Assembly: GCA_026713405.1 (NCBI GenBank)
Contig: JAPOON010000131.1
Location: 1 to 17,384 of the forward strand
DNA length: 17,384 nt
Direction of reading: 5' to 3'
Source: Gammaproteobacteria bacterium
GTDB taxonomy: Bacteria > Pseudomonadota > Gammaproteobacteria > Pseudomonadales > Azotimanducaceae_A
This document shows positions 13,296 through 17,384 of the stretch, in pieces. How positions within the stretch are numbered: position 1 is the first letter of the stretch; every line of letters begins with the position of its first letter. The notes beneath the pieces are model-generated. The model had not been told where the DNA came from. It did not search any database and worked only from the letters and a program-made list of their open reading frames with translations. The translations under genes were made by a program, and so were the position numbers.

Positions 13296-15278
13296 TCAGC
13301 TTTCCTCGGCCGGCGCAAACACCAGCAGGGCGTTGCCCGGCTCGTGGAAATACAACCCGTATCCCGAGTTTACGACCAGGTGACCATCGCCGATTGCGGG
13401 CCCGCCACTGCTCATGCCGCCGCCCCGGGCGACGAGACCGTTCACCGCATCCACCGGCACGGTAGAGTCGAAATCCCAGAGCACGGTGCCGTCGGCCGCG
13501 GCATAGGCCCGGATGTGCCCGTCGAGGTGGCCGGCGAACACGACGCCCGGCATGGCGGTGACCGCGGCGGAGACGCCAGGGTCGCAGAACGGCCGGTCGT
13601 CCCCGCAGACATCGTCCTGCACATGGCGCCACAGCACTTCGCCCGAGGCCGGGTCAATGGCATGCACGCCCGGCCGGGCTAGGTCCGGATCGAGAAAATC
13701 GCCGTTTCTGGTGTCGTTCATGTCGTTGATCGGGGCATAGATCACGCCATCGCCCACGGCCATGCCGAAATGCACGCCGCCCTGGATGCTGCCGCGGCCG
13801 ATACGCGTCGACCAGATCAGGGCGCCGTCGCGGTCGGGGTCGAGGCCGAACACCCTGCCTTCCTTGCTGCCCACCGCGAGTACGGTGCCGCCCCCGGTTT
13901 CGATGAGGATTGCGCTCGACCCGTGGTCCAGGTCCGGCCCGTTCTCAGCGGGACAATTCGGGTTGTCCGCCATCATGCAGGCGACGTTCCAGGCATCGTC
14001 GGCGACGCTCTGGCGCTGCCAGGCGCGCTCGCCGGTAGTGAGATCGACGGCGATGATCGCATCGCTGTTGTCATCCGCCGGCGACGAATAGTTCTCTCCC
14101 GTGCCGAAGTAGACGAGGTTGCGCCGATAGTCCACTGTCGGGCTGTTCCAAACCGGTGCGCCCGACGGTGCCAGCACGCGGGTACCGGCGCTGGTGACGG
14201 CAACCTCGACCGGCGGGGTGGGAATGGATGAATGGGACCAGATCACCTCGCCGGTTGCCGGGGCGACAGCCACCACCTTGCCCTGGAAGCTGCAACACTC
14301 GTAATCGACTCTGGCCGCCGAGACCACTTCCAGGGCGGAAACCGGCACCAGCAGGCGGTCCCGGGCCAAAGCGGGGGTTGCCGTAATCGTCGCGTCGGGG
14401 TGGTCGTCCACCTTGATCGACCAGACGAGTTCTCCGGTCAGGGCGTCGACGGCATAGAGCCTGGCCAGAATGTCACCGAAAAAGGCCAGCGTGACGCCAT
14501 CCCCGGCGTCGGCGTCGCTCAACACGATACCGGTGCGTACCTCGGCGGAAGCCTGAAACGACCAACGCTCGCAGCCGCTTTCCAGGTCGAAGGCATAGAC
14601 CGTGCCGTCCTGGCTGCCGACGAAGACGGCGCCCATGGCAATGGCGGGCTGCGACCGCGCCCGCAGCGCGTTCGGATAGGCGAAGGCCCACTTGAGTTCC
14701 AGGTTCGGCACATCGTCGGCGCTGAGCCCTGCTGTTTCGGCATCGACGAAGCGCCGGTTGTCATGACCCCAGCCCACTTTCGGGATGGGCTTCGAGCGTT
14801 CGAATCCGTCGGCTTCGCCGGTGCAGGCGGGCGCCGGGGCGGAGGCGATCGCGGAGTCGAGCCGCGCGCGGGTGATGTACTCGGCGATGTGCGTGCGCTG
14901 CTCGTCGCTCAGGTGAGCGGACTGGGGCTGCATGATCCCTTCGGTCATGGCTGCGTACACCGCTTGCGGTGTCATCATCTCCAGAAAGGTCAGGGTCGGC
15001 GACCTGCTCACGCCGCCCTGGTGGCACACGACGCAATGTTGTGCATACAGCGCCGCGCCGGGCATTTCGTCCCGCGGTCCGAGGTCCTCCAGGGTGGCCT
15101 GGAACTGGTCGGTGGATTCAAGGGCCGCGGTGCTTTCGGGGTCGCCAGCGGTTTCCTCCGACTGGGCGGGCGGGTTTTCGGACGGGATTCCTGGGTCTGG
15201 AGAATCGGAAGACGGACCGCAGCCGCTCACGCACAACAACGCGAGGAGTGAAAGGACGGGCAAAGCAGGCTTGTACAT
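13296..15278 (-). CDS. Lipoprotein cytochrome c–PQQ beta-propeller dehydrogenase (polyvinyl-alcohol-dehydrogenase-like)
   Basis: This 660-aa exported protein has a lipobox, LCVSGC, with C20 as the lipidated cysteine and Gly after it, which by the +2 rule points to the outer membrane. A low-complexity Pro/Glu/Ser linker (21-60) leads to a cytochrome c domain with CVVCH (C82, C85, H86) and likely axial M116 in GIMQPQS. The rest is a PQQ/quinoprotein propeller with repeated strands such as GTVYAFDLESGCERW, GKVVAVAPATGEVIW and GHIRAYAAADGTVLW. A vicinal Cys-Cys in YECCSFQG fits the disulfide near PQQ in quinoprotein alcohol dehydrogenases. Cytochrome-first order is that of polyvinyl alcohol dehydrogenases. 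It probably oxidises an alcohol at the cell surface and passes electrons to its own haem. The ribosome site is weak. Substrate unknown. Confidence 0.87.
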   Translation of the reverse strand: MYKPALPVLSLLALLCVSGCGPSSDSPDPGIPSENPPAQSEETAGDPESTAALESTDQFQATLEDLGPRDEMPGAALYAQHCVVCHQGGVSRSPTLTFLEMMTPQAVYAAMTEGIMQPQSAHLSDEQRTHIAEYITRARLDSAIASAPAPACTGEADGFERSKPIPKVGWGHDNRRFVDAETAGLSADDVPNLELKWAFAYPNALRARSQPAIAMGAVFVGSQDGTVYAFDLESGCERWSFQASAEVRTGIVLSDADAGDGVTLAFFGDILARLYAVDALTGELVWSIKVDDHPDATITATPALARDRLLVPVSALEVVSAARVDYECCSFQGKVVAVAPATGEVIWSHSSIPTPPVEVAVTSAGTRVLAPSGAPVWNSPTVDYRRNLVYFGTGENYSSPADDNSDAIIAVDLTTGERAWQRQSVADDAWNVACMMADNPNCPAENGPDLDHGSSAILIETGGGTVLAVGSKEGRVFGLDPDRDGALIWSTRIGRGSIQGGVHFGMAVGDGVIYAPINDMNDTRNGDFLDPDLARPGVHAIDPASGEVLWRHVQDDVCGDDRPFCDPGVSAAVTAMPGVVFAGHLDGHIRAYAAADGTVLWDFDSTVPVDAVNGLVARGGGMSSGGPAIGDGHLVVNSGYGLYFHEPGNALLVFAPAEES

Positions 15279-15383
15279 CAGGGGAAAACTCGACCTTGGG
15301 GTGGCGCTAGTCTAATTCAAGGCACGAGGAGAGATGCAAGTCGGGAACCCGGCCCCCCAGGCTGCGACTGTGCATGGAAGCTG

Positions 15384-15412
15384 TTTCGCGGCCGGCCGTG
15401 CTGCAGTATGCT
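15384..15412 (+). promoter_or_regulatory. Weak candidate promoter of the HyuA-type gene
   Basis: TTTCGC (15384-15389), 17 bases, then TATGCT (15407-15412). This would give a leader of over 100 bases before ATG 15535. Only the -10 is fair. Confidence 0.25.
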
Positions 15413-15418
15413 TGCGCG

Positions 15419-15488
15419 CCCCGCGGGGGAAGCGGATGGGTTTGCCGCGTCGGTTGACGCGGCCGTGAGCGCCGGCGCTCGCGCGAGC
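15419..15488 (+). repeat. Cluster of palindromes in the leader of the HyuA-type gene
   Basis: There are three perfect dyads in 70 bases: CCCCGCGGGG (15419-15428), a hairpin GCCGCGTC-GGTT-GACGCGGC (15444-15463) and GCTCGCGCGAGC (15477-15488). They lie between the divergent PQQ gene and the HyuA start. They may be operators or a structured leader, but GC-rich DNA forms such dyads easily. Confidence 0.35.
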
Positions 15489-15534
15489 CAGGGCGCGAGT
15501 GCAGGGGCAGGGGCCGAGTAAGGGAACACCGGGG

Positions 15535-17384
15535 ATGAACGACGAACCGATCGCGGGCGCGAGGCCCTGTCTTGGGGTCGATGTGGGCGGCACCTTTACC
15601 GACCTGGCCTTTTACGACGAGAACGGGGAACTGACCTGCATCAAGGTTGCAAGCACGCCGGCGGAACCCGGGCTGAGTACCCTGCAGGGCGTCGATGAAC
15701 TGCGGCGGCTCTCCGGCTGCCCGGAAGCGGCCTGGTCGCAGATGAGCCACACCCACAGCAACACGGTGGCGGTGAACTGCCTGATCGAGCGGACGGGGGC
15801 GAAACTCGGCCTCCTGGTGACCGCTGGATTCCGCGACATCCTGGAGATCGCGCGCATGACGGTGCCGGAGCCGGCCCGTTACGATTCCCGCCGTCCGGCC
15901 CCGCTGGTTCCGCGCAGGCGGGTTGCCGAGGTGGAAGGACGCATCGATGCTCAAGGGCGCATTGTCCGGGAACTGGATGCGGGTGGGGCGGTAGCTGCGG
16001 CCGCCCGCCTCAGGGACCTGGGGTGCGACATACTGGTGATCTGCTTCCTGCACAGTTACAGGAATCCGGCACATGAGCGGGAAGCCCGCGCCGCAATCGA
16101 ACGTGAGTTGCCCGGGTTGCCAGTGGAAATCTCGTCGGACGTGTGGCCCCAGGCGCGGGAGTTCGAGCGCGCCACCCTCGCCCTGGTCAATGCCCACATC
16201 CGCCCGGCGGTCGAAAACCAGGTGGAACTGCTGGTGGACGGCATGGCGGAGCGGGGGATAGGCACGCCCGCTCGCGGCTCGCGTTCCAACGGCGGGATGG
16301 AGTTGCTGGCCACAATGGCTGAACGGCCGGTGACTGCCCTGTTGTCCGGGCCAGCGGCGGGCGTGGCGGGGGCGGCCGCGGCGGCGGCGGATGCCGGCTG
16401 GACGGCGGCGAACCTGATGACGCTGGACGTGGGCGGTACCAGCGCCGACATCGGCGTTGTTCGAGGTGGGCGGCCGGTGCTGAGTGCCGAGGAGCGCGTG
16501 GCGGATTTTCCGATCCTGGTTCCGACGGTGGCGGTCTCGGCGATCGGGGCGGGCGGTGGCTCAATTATCTGGACGGATGCGACCGGCGCGCTGAAGATCG
16601 GGCCGAGAAGTACCGGTGCGGATCCGGGGCCGGCCTGTTACGGCCTGAAGGGCGGTGGCGTGGCCGCCATGACCGATGCCTTTCTGCTTGCCGGGCTGCT
16701 GAATCCCGAACGATTGCTGGGCGGCAGGATGAAGCTGCACCCGGAACGTGCCCGCCGGGCCCTGGAAGAGGTGGGCGAGCGGGTCGGCCTGTCCCCCGAG
16801 CAGGTGGCGGACGGCGCCATCCAGGTTGCAACGGCCATGCTTGCCGGGGAGTCGACCAGCGTTCTGGCGCGCCGCGACGTGGATCTCTCCAGTTACCGGA
16901 TGGTGGCATACGGGGGCGCGGGCCCGGTGGTGGCTGCGCTGGTCGCGGAAGCGGTCTATGTGAATTCCGTGCTGATCCCGCCGGTGCCCGGCACCTTGAG
17001 TGCGCTGGGCGCCGCGCAGGCAGATCTGGAGGGAGACTTCGTGCAGCCGGTCTATCGCGGTCTGGACGGTCTCGATGCGGCCGCTCTCGGCGGCGCCCTG
17101 GAGGGAATTCGCGGCCAGAGCGCCGGCTGGCTCGAGCGGGAGTCCGTGGGCCTTGCAGTGCGGCACGCCGTGGTGGAGTACAGCGCGGAGATGCGCTACG
17201 AAGGGCAGGGATACGATGTGACTGTCCCGATCGACGAGGCATGGCTTGCGGATGGCGATGCGGGGGCGATACTCGCAGCATTTCACGAGGCTCACGAGCG
17301 GGCTTTCGGCCATCGCCACGACGGTACGCCGGCCTGGCTGCAGGAGTTGCGCGCCCACCTGGCCGGCAGCCTGCCGAGACCGTC
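15535..17384 (+). CDS. HyuA-type hydantoinase/oxoprolinase subunit (partial, runs off right end)
   Basis: An open frame of 616 codons starts at ATG 15535, behind AAGGGA, and has no stop before the window ends; the family is usually about 680-720 aa. It has the ASKHA-type phosphate motif GVDVGGTFTD (14-23), HSNTVAVNCLIERTGAKLG with TAGFRDILEIAR (hydantoinase A N-terminal domain), LLSGPAAGVAGA, LDVGGTSAD near D298, GAGGGS and GPRSTGADPGPACYG. Relatives hydrolyse N-methylhydantoin or 5-oxoproline with ATP, or act as subunits of acetone and acetophenone carboxylases, normally with a HyuB partner that would lie further right. At the usual GGAGPLHA motif this protein reads GGAGPVVA, with V466 in place of His. 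A cyclic amide or ketone substrate is plausible; which one is unknown. Confidence 0.9.
   Translation, partial: MNDEPIAGARPCLGVDVGGTFTDLAFYDENGELTCIKVASTPAEPGLSTLQGVDELRRLSGCPEAAWSQMSHTHSNTVAVNCLIERTGAKLGLLVTAGFRDILEIARMTVPEPARYDSRRPAPLVPRRRVAEVEGRIDAQGRIVRELDAGGAVAAAARLRDLGCDILVICFLHSYRNPAHEREARAAIERELPGLPVEISSDVWPQAREFERATLALVNAHIRPAVENQVELLVDGMAERGIGTPARGSRSNGGMELLATMAERPVTALLSGPAAGVAGAAAAAADAGWTAANLMTLDVGGTSADIGVVRGGRPVLSAEERVADFPILVPTVAVSAIGAGGGSIIWTDATGALKIGPRSTGADPGPACYGLKGGGVAAMTDAFLLAGLLNPERLLGGRMKLHPERARRALEEVGERVGLSPEQVADGAIQVATAMLAGESTSVLARRDVDLSSYRMVAYGGAGPVVAALVAEAVYVNSVLIPPVPGTLSALGAAQADLEGDFVQPVYRGLDGLDAAALGGALEGIRGQSAGWLERESVGLAVRHAVVEYSAEMRYEGQGYDVTVPIDEAWLADGDAGAILAAFHEAHERAFGHRHDGTPAWLQELRAHLAGSLPRP

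Noticed and set aside
16561..17358. - strand frames at the right end.
   Set aside because: The + strand frame from 15535 is a clear HyuA-type protein that stays open to the window edge.

Overview
The window is high-GC DNA, densely packed with genes on both strands. It carries a TonB-dependent receptor and an outer-membrane-type lipoprotein, so the host is a Gram-negative bacterium. The mix of DUF3604, PhyH dioxygenase, TonB receptor, MFS carrier, Rieske oxygenase, PQQ dehydrogenase and HyuA-type protein suggests a marine or host-associated heterotrophic proteobacterium, possibly gammaproteobacterial. The taxon is inference only: there is no rRNA or other marker.

Left region (1-8027): the 3' end of an unknown gene is followed by a PhyH-like Fe(II)/2-oxoglutarate dioxygenase and an exported DUF3604 protein, both on the + strand. 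A TonB-dependent receptor faces them on the - strand, with a good terminator between. Divergent from the receptor is an MFS carrier of the anion:cation symporter type, followed after 12 bp by a crotonase-fold protein that lacks one of the two hydratase glutamates. Together these read as a scavenging unit: outer-membrane uptake, exported processing, inner-membrane import, and intracellular oxidation or CoA-ester chemistry. The substrate cannot be told.

Middle region (8091-13201): two unrelated VapBC toxin-antitoxin modules on the + strand bracket a divergent pair, a two-Rossmann FAD oxidoreductase (-) and a Rieske non-haem iron oxygenase alpha subunit (+). The Rieske gene overlaps, by ATGA, a small 83-aa protein that I do not recognise. 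The Rieske protein has Glu (E230) where the usual bridging Asp lies. Each toxin gene is followed by a palindromic element: three tandem hairpins after the first, and a 71-bp perfect-ended inverted repeat (possible MITE) after the second. The two toxin-antitoxin modules also share short sequence motifs just upstream and just downstream. The second module has visibly lower GC than its surroundings. This looks like an accessory cassette region.

Right region (13296-17384): a lipoprotein that fuses cytochrome c to a PQQ-type beta-propeller (polyvinyl-alcohol-dehydrogenase-like) lies on the - strand. Divergent from it is a HyuA-type hydantoinase/oxoprolinase subunit that runs off the right end.

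No gene-free stretch exceeds about 300 bases. The larger gaps (5587-5867, 10382-10645, 13083-13295, 15279-15534) are three divergent promoter regions and one convergent junction carrying an inverted repeat. No rRNA, tRNA, CRISPR array or transposase gene was seen.
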